Origin: Myxococcota bacterium
GTDB lineage: Bacteria; Myxococcota_A; UBA9160; PR03
DNA: 13,150 nt
Reading direction: 5' to 3'
Assembly: GCA_030066475.1 (NCBI GenBank)
Contig: JASJBO010000117.1
Span: 1-13,150, forward strand
The position numbers were made by a program, and so were the translations under genes. The notes beneath the pieces were generated by a model that was given only the letters and a program-made list of their open reading frames with translations, was not told the origin of the DNA and did not search any database. This document shows, piece by piece, positions 6,868 through 13,150 of this stretch; the stretch's first letter is position 1; each line of letters opens with the position of its first letter.

Positions 6868-7944
6868 CTCCACGGCGTCGGGAATCCCGTTGCCGTCGTC
6901 GTCGGTCGCCGGCGCCGAGTGCACCGCGGCCGCCGCGTCGAGGTCGAAGCCGGCGTTGGTCGCGCCGAAGGGATCCCCGGTGTCGTAGTCGGGGTCGACG
7001 ATGCGCACGTAGCGCGCCCAGGCGAGCCCCAGGTCGGCCAGGTCGTAGCGGTCGCCGCCGGCACCGCCCGGCTCGGGAAGCGGCAGGCTCGACACACCGA
7101 TCAGGTCGAGGATGCTGCCCTGGGTCGGGATCGAGGCGTGTGGCGTCGTGGGGTCGTCCGCGTCGGAGAGCACTGGATACACGCCGGCGCAACCCGGGTG
7201 GACGATGCCCTGCGGGATGTCGAGCTCGAGCTGACACGGGAACCACCACCAGCTCGTCCCGTCCTGGCTCACGCCGACCCGCCCGGGATCGGCGAAGGGC
7301 CGCTCGAGCACGAGCGTCGCGCCGTTCTCGGCCATGAACGCGTTCTCGAACACGGTCAGGTCGACGCCCGGACCGTCCACGATCACGTTGTCGGTGAAGA
7401 CGAGCGTGATCTCGCCGCCGAAGCCCAGCGAGAACACGTCGAAGCCGCCGGCCAGGATGCCCTCGCCGCGCGGCGGCCCGGTCACGATGCCGGGCAGGAA
7501 GCTCGGGTTCGGAAAGCCGCCGAACTCGCCGACCGTGTAGGCGTCGACGTCGTCGGCATAGGGATCCCCGACCGCGTCGAAGCTCGCGCTGCGCGACCGG
7601 GTCGTGCCCGTCACGTCCACGCGTACCTGGAGCTGGTTCGCACCCGGGAGCACGACGCCGTCCCAGACCTCGGTCGCGACCGCCGCGACCCGGCCGCCCG
7701 CGGGCGGATCGAACGCGAAGGACGCGGTGATGTCGTGGCCGTTGAGCTCGACCACCAGCGTCGGAAGGTCGGCGTACGCCGTCAGGTCCAGCTCGATCGT
7801 GAGCGGCATCCAGGTGACCTCACCGCCTTCCGCCGGCTGCGCGAACACGATCGCGGGCGTGCGGCGACGCGCGGCCTCCGCCGGCGCGGCGAGACCCGCC
7901 CCCGCGAGAGCCAGCAGCGCGACCGCGATCGCCCGGCGACTCAT
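6865..7944 (-). CDS. Secreted cell-surface protein, last gene of the cobalamin-riboswitch operon
   Basis: A 359-residue protein with a signal peptide (SRR, then AIAVALLALAGAGLAAPAEA, cleavage near residue 24). Residues 30-125 look like an Ig/beta-sandwich segment (PTLVVELNGHDI, LPGANQLQVRV). Residues about 127-345 form one unit with landmarks GDPYADDVDAY, PPRGEGILAGG, DVFSLGFGGEITLVF, VDLTVFENAF, VSQDGTSWWWFPC, GGDRYDLADLGLAWARYVRI and AGFDLDAAAAVH. I recognise this as a secreted surface-protein family but cannot assign an activity. The C-terminus ends DDDGNGIPDAVE, like one calcium-binding thrombospondin type 3 loop, and it has no PEP-CTERM anchor, unlike its two neighbours. Cysteines 237 and 252 may pair. 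Its ATG overlaps the previous stop as ATGA, with GGGAG five bases upstream, so translation is probably coupled. A role in cobalamin capture is inferred from the operon only. Confidence 0.82.
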   Translation of the reverse strand: MSRRAIAVALLALAGAGLAAPAEAARRRTPAIVFAQPAEGGEVTWMPLTIELDLTAYADLPTLVVELNGHDITASFAFDPPAGGRVAAVATEVWDGVVLPGANQLQVRVDVTGTTRSRSASFDAVGDPYADDVDAYTVGEFGGFPNPSFLPGIVTGPPRGEGILAGGFDVFSLGFGGEITLVFTDNVIVDGPGVDLTVFENAFMAENGATLVLERPFADPGRVGVSQDGTSWWWFPCQLELDIPQGIVHPGCAGVYPVLSDADDPTTPHASIPTQGSILDLIGVSSLPLPEPGGAGGDRYDLADLGLAWARYVRIVDPDYDTGDPFGATNAGFDLDAAAAVHSAPATDDDGNGIPDAVE

Positions 7945-8954
7945 CGGGCTCCCGCCCTGTGGCGCCGCAGGGCGGCCAGAGCCGCGACGAAGGCCGTGCC
8001 CAGCGTGACGGCCGTGCCGGGCTCGGGCACCGGCACGAGCTCGTAGACCACGTCCACGCCGGGGAAGCCACCGTCCAGCGCCCAGATCGTCCCATCCCGC
8101 TCGAACAGCCCCGTGGCGAAGCCGAACTCGGTGGCGAGCGTGGTGACGTTGCCCGAGGCCAGATCGATCGCCAGCAGCGAGTCGCCGGAGGTGGAGAGCA
8201 GCGAGCCGTCGGTCGCCAGCTCCAGGTCGTACTGGCCGGGCAGGCCCGTCGTCACGAGGGCCGCGTTGCCGGTGCCGGGCAGCGCCACCGACGACACGGC
8301 TCCGTCCGGCACGAAGTTCGCGCCCACGAACTGCACCTCGCCGAAGAACAGGTCGGCTGCGTCCACCGCCAGGCCCGCCGCGAAGCCGGTCGTGCCCTGG
8401 ATCGAGGTGGTGGTGCCGGCGACCAGGTCGACGCGACGCACGTCGAAGGTCGTCGAGTCCGTCACCAGCAGGGTCTGTCCCGTTGCATCGTCTGGATCCA
8501 GCACGATGTCGGCGACGCCGGGCAGCGTTCCGGACGCCAGCAGCTCGATGTCGTTGGCCACGAGCGGCGTGGCGAAGGTGCCGAGCGGGTCCAGGATCTC
8601 GTAGACCGTGTCGCCGGTAGTCGCACCGGGGGCCTCGGCGGCGTTGTCCCCGACCACCAGTCGGTCGTTGGCCGCGTCGTAGGCGAAGCCCGACAGGCCC
8701 GCGAAGCCCTCGGCCACCACGGTGGTGCCGTCTCCGTCGATCCGCACCACCGACTGGCTCCCGCCCACGAAGGCCGGGCCGATGCCGACGAACAGCGCGC
8801 CGCCCACGACGACCACGTCGCCCGCGGCGACGTCCGAGAGCGGGATCTCGGTGACGGTGAAGCCGGGCGCGCTGATCGCGCGCGCGGGCCCCGACAGGGC
8901 CAGGGCGGCGGCGACCGCGAGCGCGGCCTGCGAGAACGTGAGCTTCCGAATCAT
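7941..8954 (-). CDS. Secreted beta-propeller-like protein with PEP-CTERM tail, B12 operon
   Basis: A 337-residue protein with signal peptide MIRKLTFSQA followed by a hydrophobic stretch and cleavage after ARA at residue 26. The body (about 30-305) is a series of short beta-strand repeats typical of SMP-30/NHL/YVTN propellers: GGALFVGIG, LSGFAYDAANDRLVVGD, GVADIVLDPDD, TLLVTDSTTFDVRRVDL, FAAGLAVDAADLFFGE, YDLELATDGSLLSTSGDSLLAIDLASG, and TGLFERDGTIWALDG. The tail VPEPGTAVTLGT, a short membrane segment and RRHRAGAR form a textbook PEP-CTERM signal, meaning exosortase-dependent processing at the envelope. The start has an excellent ribosome binding site (AAGGAGG at 8967-8961, six bases from the ATG) and overlaps the previous stop by four bases. 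By position and fold it may be a functional analogue of Bacteroides BtuG; cobalamin binding is untested. The same frame stays open upstream in another phase, but that is shadow sequence. Confidence 0.85.
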   Translation of the reverse strand: MIRKLTFSQAALAVAAALALSGPARAISAPGFTVTEIPLSDVAAGDVVVVGGALFVGIGPAFVGGSQSVVRIDGDGTTVVAEGFAGLSGFAYDAANDRLVVGDNAAEAPGATTGDTVYEILDPLGTFATPLVANDIELLASGTLPGVADIVLDPDDATGQTLLVTDSTTFDVRRVDLVAGTTTSIQGTTGFAAGLAVDAADLFFGEVQFVGANFVPDGAVSSVALPGTGNAALVTTGLPGQYDLELATDGSLLSTSGDSLLAIDLASGNVTTLATEFGFATGLFERDGTIWALDGGFPGVDVVYELVPVPEPGTAVTLGTAFVAALAALRRHRAGAR

Positions 8955-10603
8955 GGGGTTCCTCCTTCAGCTGGGGATTCGAGCGGAGAGCGGCGCCGGG
9001 CCGCGAGGGCGGCCAGCGCGGTGAGTGCGGCGACGCAAAGCGCGCCGCCGGATGGCTCGGGAGCGGGAACCGTGATGCCGCACAGCAGGCCTTCGGGCAG
9101 GCCGACCAGGAACGCCACCTCGGGTCCGTCGAAGTCGACACCGGGCGTCCCCGGACGAACGCGCAGCGCGCCGGGCGCGCGCGGCTTGCCCAGCGCGGCG
9201 GCGCCGGCCGGCGCGACCAGCTCGATGGTGTCCTGCACCGAGAGACGCGTCGGCGAGAGCGGCGCCGGCGGCGAGCCGCGCAGCTGCAGGCCGATCACGG
9301 TGAGCGTGCCGTCGCAGAAGTCGGTGGCGTAGGCGCGCCGGCCGTCGTCCGCGAAGTCGATGCCGACGACGAAGCCGGGGCAAGCCTCGGGCGGCGCGCC
9401 GTTCGGCAGCGCCGGCAGCTCGAGCGGCGCCTCGGCATCGAGGATCACCGCGTCGGGCCCGTCGTCGCCGTCGAGCACGACGTAGGGATCGCCGGGCTCC
9501 AGCGCGTCGAGCGGCGCCAGGTCGACCGCGTACACGCGGCGCGCGATGGCAGAGCCGGCCAGCGCCACGCGACCGGTCGGATCGATCGCCAGCCGCTCGA
9601 ACGAGAGCGCCGCGAAGCCGAGCGGGATGCTCGCCACGAGCCGGAGCTGCTCGGGGTCGATCACGTCGATCGCCGCCTCGCTGCGGGCGACGCCGCCCGA
9701 CTCGCGCTCCGGCGTGCGGGGGTCGTCGGTCACGAGCCCCGCGGCGCCGCTCACGGTCACCAGCAGCAGGTCGCGTCCACCCGCCGTGCGATGGGCGGTG
9801 ACATGCGTCGGGTTGAAGCCCGACGTGAAGATCACGTCGCCGGCGGCGGCGGGCGCCAGCTCGACCCCGGGCCCGCCCAGGTCGAGGTCGAAGGCCAGCA
9901 CGGTGCCCGGCAGGTACTGGGTCTCGAGCGTGCCGACACCGGCGCCGAGGTTCGAGGTCGTGACGAACAGCCGGTCGCCCACGCGCGCGGCGCCCGAGGT
10001 GAAGCTGGTGAAGAAGCTGGGGTCGGGCGAGGCGCAGCCCGCGTCGATCGGCTCGCCGAAGGAGTCGAGCGCGTCCTCCGGCGCCACGACACAGCGCCGC
10101 GTCGAGACGGCCGCGCGCAGCGCTCGGCTGCCCGGGCTCGGCGCGAACGGGTAGGTGCCCGCGGGCAGGCCCGCGGGCACGCCCACGTCGAGGTCGACGA
10201 GGGCGCCGTCCGCCGGGTCGAGGAACGCCACCGACTCGCAGGCACTGCTCGTCAGGAACGCCAGGCTCCCGTCGGGCACCACGAGGCCGTCGAACGCGGG
10301 GTCGGTGCGTTCGGCACACGCGTCGCGGCTGATGTCGCCGCGCAGCTCCCGGACCGGCGGGCGGCCCGATGCCTCGGGCGGAACGCTCCGCATGTCGATG
10401 GGCACGACGAAGCCCGGACTGAAGCCCGCCGCCAGCACGACGCCGGGATCACCGGGCACGGAGTCGAGCCCGGGCGGGAAGGAGCCCGGGATCGCGATGC
10501 AGCGCGGGTCGTCCGTGCCGACCTGGACGCCCGCCCCCGCGGCGCCGGCCGCGAGCCCCCAGGCGACCCCGAGCGCCCCTGCGCGAAGCCGCGCGCTCAC
10601 CAT
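8951..10603 (-). CDS. Secreted YVTN/propeller-like protein with PEP-CTERM-type tail, B12 operon
   Basis: A 550-residue protein starting at ATG 10603, overlapping the receptor gene's stop by seven bases. Residues 1-24 form a signal peptide (cleavage near GAAGAG). The body shows repeated propeller-type blades: DGLVVPDGSLAFLTSSACES then VAFLDPADGALVDLD, RVGDRLFVTTSNL, GTVLAFDLD, HVTAHRTAGGRDLLLVTVSG, AIDVIDPEQLRLVASIPLG, LAIDPTGRVALAGS then RRVYAVDL, and IDFADDGRRAYATDFCDGTLTVI. Eight cysteines in the mature body (35, 96, 122, 171, 190, 408, 430, 508), plus one in the tail, suggest several disulfides. The tail PAPEPSGGALCVAALTALAA followed by ARRR is PEP-CTERM-like, though with a longer post-arginine end than usual. 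The protein should be exported and processed or anchored at the envelope. A cobalamin-binding role is inferred from the operon and by analogy with BtuG, a seven-bladed propeller; it could also be a structural or adhesive protein. Confidence 0.85.
   Translation of the reverse strand: MVSARLRAGALGVAWGLAAGAAGAGVQVGTDDPRCIAIPGSFPPGLDSVPGDPGVVLAAGFSPGFVVPIDMRSVPPEASGRPPVRELRGDISRDACAERTDPAFDGLVVPDGSLAFLTSSACESVAFLDPADGALVDLDVGVPAGLPAGTYPFAPSPGSRALRAAVSTRRCVVAPEDALDSFGEPIDAGCASPDPSFFTSFTSGAARVGDRLFVTTSNLGAGVGTLETQYLPGTVLAFDLDLGGPGVELAPAAAGDVIFTSGFNPTHVTAHRTAGGRDLLLVTVSGAAGLVTDDPRTPERESGGVARSEAAIDVIDPEQLRLVASIPLGFAALSFERLAIDPTGRVALAGSAIARRVYAVDLAPLDALEPGDPYVVLDGDDGPDAVILDAEAPLELPALPNGAPPEACPGFVVGIDFADDGRRAYATDFCDGTLTVIGLQLRGSPPAPLSPTRLSVQDTIELVAPAGAAALGKPRAPGALRVRPGTPGVDFDGPEVAFLVGLPEGLLCGITVPAPEPSGGALCVAALTALAALAARRRSPLESPAEGGTP
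8961..8967 (-). promoter_or_regulatory. Strong Shine-Dalgarno AAGGAGG
   Basis: AAGGAGG on the minus strand lies inside the end of the 550-residue gene and six bases upstream of ATG 8954. It is the best ribosome binding site in the operon, so the 337-residue propeller-like protein may be made in excess over its neighbours. Confidence 0.8.
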
Positions 10604-12639
10604 GCCGTCGCCAGGCGCACCGCCCAGCTACGGCCGGGCTGGGGCAGGTACAGGGCACTGCGCACGTACTCGTCGGTCAAGTTGAAGCCCTCCACGGTCA
10701 GGCGCAGCTCCTTGAACGGCAGCCGCTCGCGCACCACATCGAGCTTGGCCAGGTCCACCGACACCGCCGCGTCCCAGGTGGTGCGCGAGGGCAGCGTGGT
10801 GTTTCCGGTGTCGGTCACGGGGATCTTGTCCGTCGCCTGCATCTCGACCACGAGCTGCGCGAGGCGCGACGGCGGCCCCAGCTCGATGCGCAGGTTGGTC
10901 TCGTTGTCGGCGCGGCCCGGGAGCGGGGTTCCGGTGGCGTCGACCTCGGTGTCCAGGTAGGTGTGGTTGGCGGACACGCGCAGCCAGCCGAGCAGGTCGA
11001 GCGACGCGCCGATCTCGAAGCCCTCGATCGTGGCCGAGCCGGTGTTCTCGGGCTGCACCAGCGAGGGGCTCACCTGCAGGAACACGATCGACTCGTCGAT
11101 CTCGCGCCGGAAGTACGCTCCCTCCAGGCTCACGTTGCGCAGCGGCCCCAGCCGCGCGAACGCGAGCTGGAAGCCGACGTCGCCGTCGGTCGACTCCTCC
11201 GAGCGCAGGTTCGGGTTGCCGCGGATGAAGCCCAGATCGGGCAGGTAGAGCTCCTGGAAGTTCGGCACCCGGTACGACTTCTCGAGGTTCGCCTTGAGGC
11301 GCAGGCCGGGCAGCACCTCGGCGACCAGCCCGATGCGCGGCAGCCACTCGGTGCCGAAGCCCTCGGTGTCGTCGTGGCGCAGCGCCGGCAGCAGGCGCAG
11401 GCGCCCCTCCCACAGCGAGATGTCGTCCTGGAGCACCAGGCCCCACGTGTTGCGCGAGACGTTGCCGAAGCTGTTGGAGTCGAGCGTGTCGCGCCGGACC
11501 TCGAACTCGCTCGAGATGCCGTGCTGGGTGAAGGCCACGGGCAGCCCGATGTCGCCCCGCAGGCGACCCGTCCAGGTGCCGTTGCGGTCGCTGGTGTCGA
11601 TCTGCGGAACCTCGTCCGGATCGCGGAACTTGGCCTTCTCGTGCAGGTAGGCGAGGTCGAGCGCCGCCCCGAGGCCCTCCACGCCGAGGTCGGCCCCCTC
11701 GATGCGCAGGTGGCTCAGGTTGCGCAGCAGCCGCTGGCGCGCGTTGGGCTGCTGACCGGCCTTCGGGCCACTGCCGTCGTCGAAGCCGGGCACCCCCTCC
11801 GACTCGCGGAAGAAGCTGTCGGTGAACGACACGTGGACGTGGTCGCCCAGGTCCCGCCCCAGACCGAGCAGCACCGCGTGGCTCTCGCTGTCGTTGTTGA
11901 TGCGCTTGGCGCGGTCCGGATCCTGCTTGATCTTGCCGAAGGCGGTCTGGATCGGCTTGCGGTCGAACTTCCAGTCGCCGTCGGTGCTGAAGACGTCGTA
12001 GCCGGCCACGTACTCGATGCCGCGCAGGGTGCCGGCGCGCGCGATCGATCCCTCCCAGGTCCCGTACTCGCCCGCCGTGCCGACCAGCCGGGTGGTCGTC
12101 TCACCGCCCGGGCTGAGCGTGACCAGGTTCACCACGCCGCCCACGGCGTCGCTGCCCGCCTGCACCGAGCCACCGCCGCGCGTCACCTCGATGCGATCGA
12201 GCATCGCGAGCGGGATCGTCGAGAGGTCGACGCGGCCCGACTGCGCCGTGTTGAGCCGGATGCCGTTGAGCTGCACCACGACCTGCGAGGAGGTCGAGCC
12301 GCGGATCGAGATCTCGGCCGGATCCCCCGGTCCGCCGAAGCTGCGCACCTGCACACCGACGGTGCGGCCCAGCAGCTCCTCGGTGGTGTCGATCTCGCCC
12401 ACGTGGTCCTTGACGTCGATGACGGTGGTGAAGGCCGAGGGGTCCTCGGGCAGCTCGCCCGCCTCGACCCCGCGGACGACGGTGCCCGGCACCCGCCGCG
12501 TGATGGACGGCGCGCTGGCGGTGGCGGCGGGCTGCGGCGCCTGCGCCGGGGCGTCCGGCGGCGCGCCGAGCGCCAGGCCCACCGCCAGCCGGGCGATGCA
12601 CCCACGTCGGGTCGCGCGATCCGTTGCGCCGCCTCGCAA
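10597..12639 (-). CDS. btuB: TonB-dependent outer-membrane receptor, BtuB-like
   Basis: A 680-residue receptor. The N-terminus (RRGCIARLAVGLALGAP, cleavage near AQA at residue 34) is a signal peptide. GTVVRGV (about 52-58) may be the TonB box. The plug domain covers about 70-175 and closely follows BtuB order: EELLGRTVGVQV, ISIRGSTSSQVVVQLNGIRL, SGRVDLSTIPLAMLDRIEVTR, and AGSDAVGGVVNLVT. The rest is a 22-strand-type barrel with YRVPNFQELYLPDLGFIRGN and NPNLRSEES, ending in an aromatic strand (WAVRLATAW). Corrinoid uptake is supported by the upstream cobalamin riboswitch. The start is TTG at 12639, preceded by GGAG with a seven-base spacer (12650-12647); no ATG or GTG in frame leaves an intact signal peptide. 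Its stop overlaps the next ATG. The exact ligand (cobalamin, cobinamide or other corrinoid) is not shown by the sequence. Confidence 0.92.
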   Translation of the reverse strand: MRGGATDRATRRGCIARLAVGLALGAPPDAPAQAPQPAATASAPSITRRVPGTVVRGVEAGELPEDPSAFTTVIDVKDHVGEIDTTEELLGRTVGVQVRSFGGPGDPAEISIRGSTSSQVVVQLNGIRLNTAQSGRVDLSTIPLAMLDRIEVTRGGGSVQAGSDAVGGVVNLVTLSPGGETTTRLVGTAGEYGTWEGSIARAGTLRGIEYVAGYDVFSTDGDWKFDRKPIQTAFGKIKQDPDRAKRINNDSESHAVLLGLGRDLGDHVHVSFTDSFFRESEGVPGFDDGSGPKAGQQPNARQRLLRNLSHLRIEGADLGVEGLGAALDLAYLHEKAKFRDPDEVPQIDTSDRNGTWTGRLRGDIGLPVAFTQHGISSEFEVRRDTLDSNSFGNVSRNTWGLVLQDDISLWEGRLRLLPALRHDDTEGFGTEWLPRIGLVAEVLPGLRLKANLEKSYRVPNFQELYLPDLGFIRGNPNLRSEESTDGDVGFQLAFARLGPLRNVSLEGAYFRREIDESIVFLQVSPSLVQPENTGSATIEGFEIGASLDLLGWLRVSANHTYLDTEVDATGTPLPGRADNETNLRIELGPPSRLAQLVVEMQATDKIPVTDTGNTTLPSRTTWDAAVSVDLAKLDVVRERLPFKELRLTVEGFNLTDEYVRSALYLPQPGRSWAVRLATAW

Positions 12640-12875
12640 TCCCTCACTCCGCGCTGCTGCCGAGCGCTCGGGGGCATTCCTCGACGCGCCGTCGCTCTCG
12701 GCGGCGCGCGGACGGGCGGCAATCGATGGTCGGATCTTCGGACCGGTTGGTCGGGGATCGGATCGGGCCCACCCGGATGACGCAGGGACTCCCGAAGCGC
12801 TGGCAGGCCGGGCTGCGTCGATGACGAGGGTGGACGACCGCCCCCTTCGTCACCGGAAGAGGATCGCGCCTCGAC
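12640..12875 (-). promoter_or_regulatory. Long leader between riboswitch aptamer and receptor start (expression platform)
   Basis: About 236 bases separate the aptamer from the TTG start and contain no supportable gene. The minus-strand segment at 12865-12853 (GATCCTCTTCCGG) can pair with CCGGAAG (12900-12894) inside the aptamer or with AGAGGAT (12910-12904) just upstream, two mutually exclusive helices that could act as a switch. A second hairpin, GACGA-A-GGG with CCCTCGTC, lies immediately downstream (about 12854-12826) but has no T-tract. The mechanism (translation, Rho or other) is not resolved. Confidence 0.45.
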
Positions 12876-13070
12876 GGAAGGCCGGTCTTCTGGCTTCCGG
12901 ATCATCCTCTCGCGGAGCCTTCCCAGCACTCGGCTCCCGGGCCTCCATCCCGGGAGATTCGTGCCAGTGGCATCGTTCCGCGATCGTCCCCGGTCACAGC
13001 GACGGGCTCGCGCCGGACTCTCACCGGCTTCCCGAAACCTTCCACCGCTCTGTCCACGGCAACCAATACC
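12876..13070 (-). ncRNA. Cobalamin (B12) riboswitch aptamer
   Basis: Reading the minus strand from 13070, conserved elements of the class I cobalamin aptamer appear in order. These are GGTTGCCGTGG, then GGGAAGCCGGTGAGAGTCCG and GCGCGAGCCCGTCGCTGTGA with CGGGGA, then the B12-box core ATGCCACTGGCA, then a peripheral hairpin CTCCCGGGA/GGCCCGGGAG, then GTGCTGGGAAGGCTC, and finally GAAGCCAGAAGACCGGCC. Binding of adenosylcobalamin in this family lowers expression of downstream uptake genes. It faces the BtuB-like receptor operon, so the four genes are probably repressed when B12 is plentiful. A clear sigma70-type promoter upstream was not found. Confidence 0.93.
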
Positions 13071-13079
13071 AGACTGAAA

Positions 13080-13150
13080 TGGACTCCGCTCGCCTACGGC
13101 TCGCTGCGCGCTCCGGCTTCGCCTCCGGTCTTGGTGGACTCCGCTCGCCT
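13080..13150. repeat. GC-rich repeat with 55-base period, cut by the right edge
   Basis: The 16-base sequence TGGACTCCGCTCGCCT occurs at 13080-13095 and again at 13135-13150, a period of 55 bases. The interval is built from GCTCGC/GCGAGC-type and CTCCGG/CCGGAG-type segments that can fold back on themselves, as in dispersed intergenic repeats. No coding potential is evident. The array may continue beyond the window. Confidence 0.55.

Noticed and set aside
5184..7337. 717-codon plus-strand frame across DHH, TonB and the operon end
   Set aside because: It crosses several real genes in other frames and has the Arg/Pro-rich composition of a shadow.
7945..9141. N-terminal extension of the 359-residue surface protein to 758 codons
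   Set aside because: The extension is Arg/Gly-rich and antisense or out of frame with the two propeller-like genes. ATG 7944 has a signal peptide, a ribosome site and an ATGA overlap.
10963..12780. 605-codon plus-strand frame opposite the receptor
   Set aside because: It is a mirror of the receptor gene, with no motif and no start context.
12826..12854. Hairpin in the leader as an intrinsic terminator
   Set aside because: The stem GACGA-GGG/CCCTCGTC is plausible, but no run of T follows on the minus strand.

Overview
This 13.15 kb window is very GC-rich and gene-dense. It most likely comes from a Gram-negative, exopolysaccharide-producing bacterium. The evidence is an outer-membrane TonB-dependent receptor, a TonB-domain protein, secreted proteins with PEP-CTERM-type sorting tails, and a WecA/MraY-type polyprenyl-phosphate sugar-phosphate transferase. 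A myxobacterial or other deltaproteobacteria-like lineage would fit, but this is inference; no rRNA or other phylogenetic marker is present.

Left block (1-4688), all on the minus strand and read from right to left: a group II PLP-dependent decarboxylase (4688-3339), an alpha/beta hydrolase (3265-2408), a secreted protein with about 30-residue repeats (2329-1073), and a WecA/MraY-family glycosyl-1-phosphate transferase that runs off the left edge (1051-1). The decarboxylase appears to have a promoter placed so that its mRNA would be leaderless. Opposite it, on the plus strand, lies an overlapping promoter followed by only the C-terminal third of a MocR-type (GntR/aminotransferase fusion) regulator. 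This looks like the remains of a divergent regulator/target pair.

Middle block (5392-6858), plus strand: a DHH-family phosphoesterase and a very short secreted or anchored protein that is essentially only a TonB C-terminal domain. A 36-codon minus-strand ORF between them is a weak candidate small gene.

Right block (6865-13070), minus strand: the most interesting part. A cobalamin riboswitch (13070-12876) and a leader of about 236 nt precede a tightly overlapping four-gene operon. It encodes a BtuB-like TonB-dependent receptor, a 550-residue secreted YVTN/propeller-like protein with a PEP-CTERM-type tail, a 337-residue secreted beta-propeller-like protein with a clear PEP-CTERM tail, and a 359-residue secreted cell-surface protein ending in a calcium-loop-like sequence. 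The genes overlap by 7, 4 and 4 bases. By analogy with the Bacteroides BtuB-BtuG pair, I propose a surface cobalamin capture and uptake system in which exosortase-sorted proteins replace the surface lipoproteins. The convergent TonB-domain gene ends 6 bases from the operon's end. No inner-membrane BtuCDF genes and no exosortase gene are in the window.

The right edge (13080-13150) carries a GC-rich sequence repeated at a 55-base period and cut by the window end.
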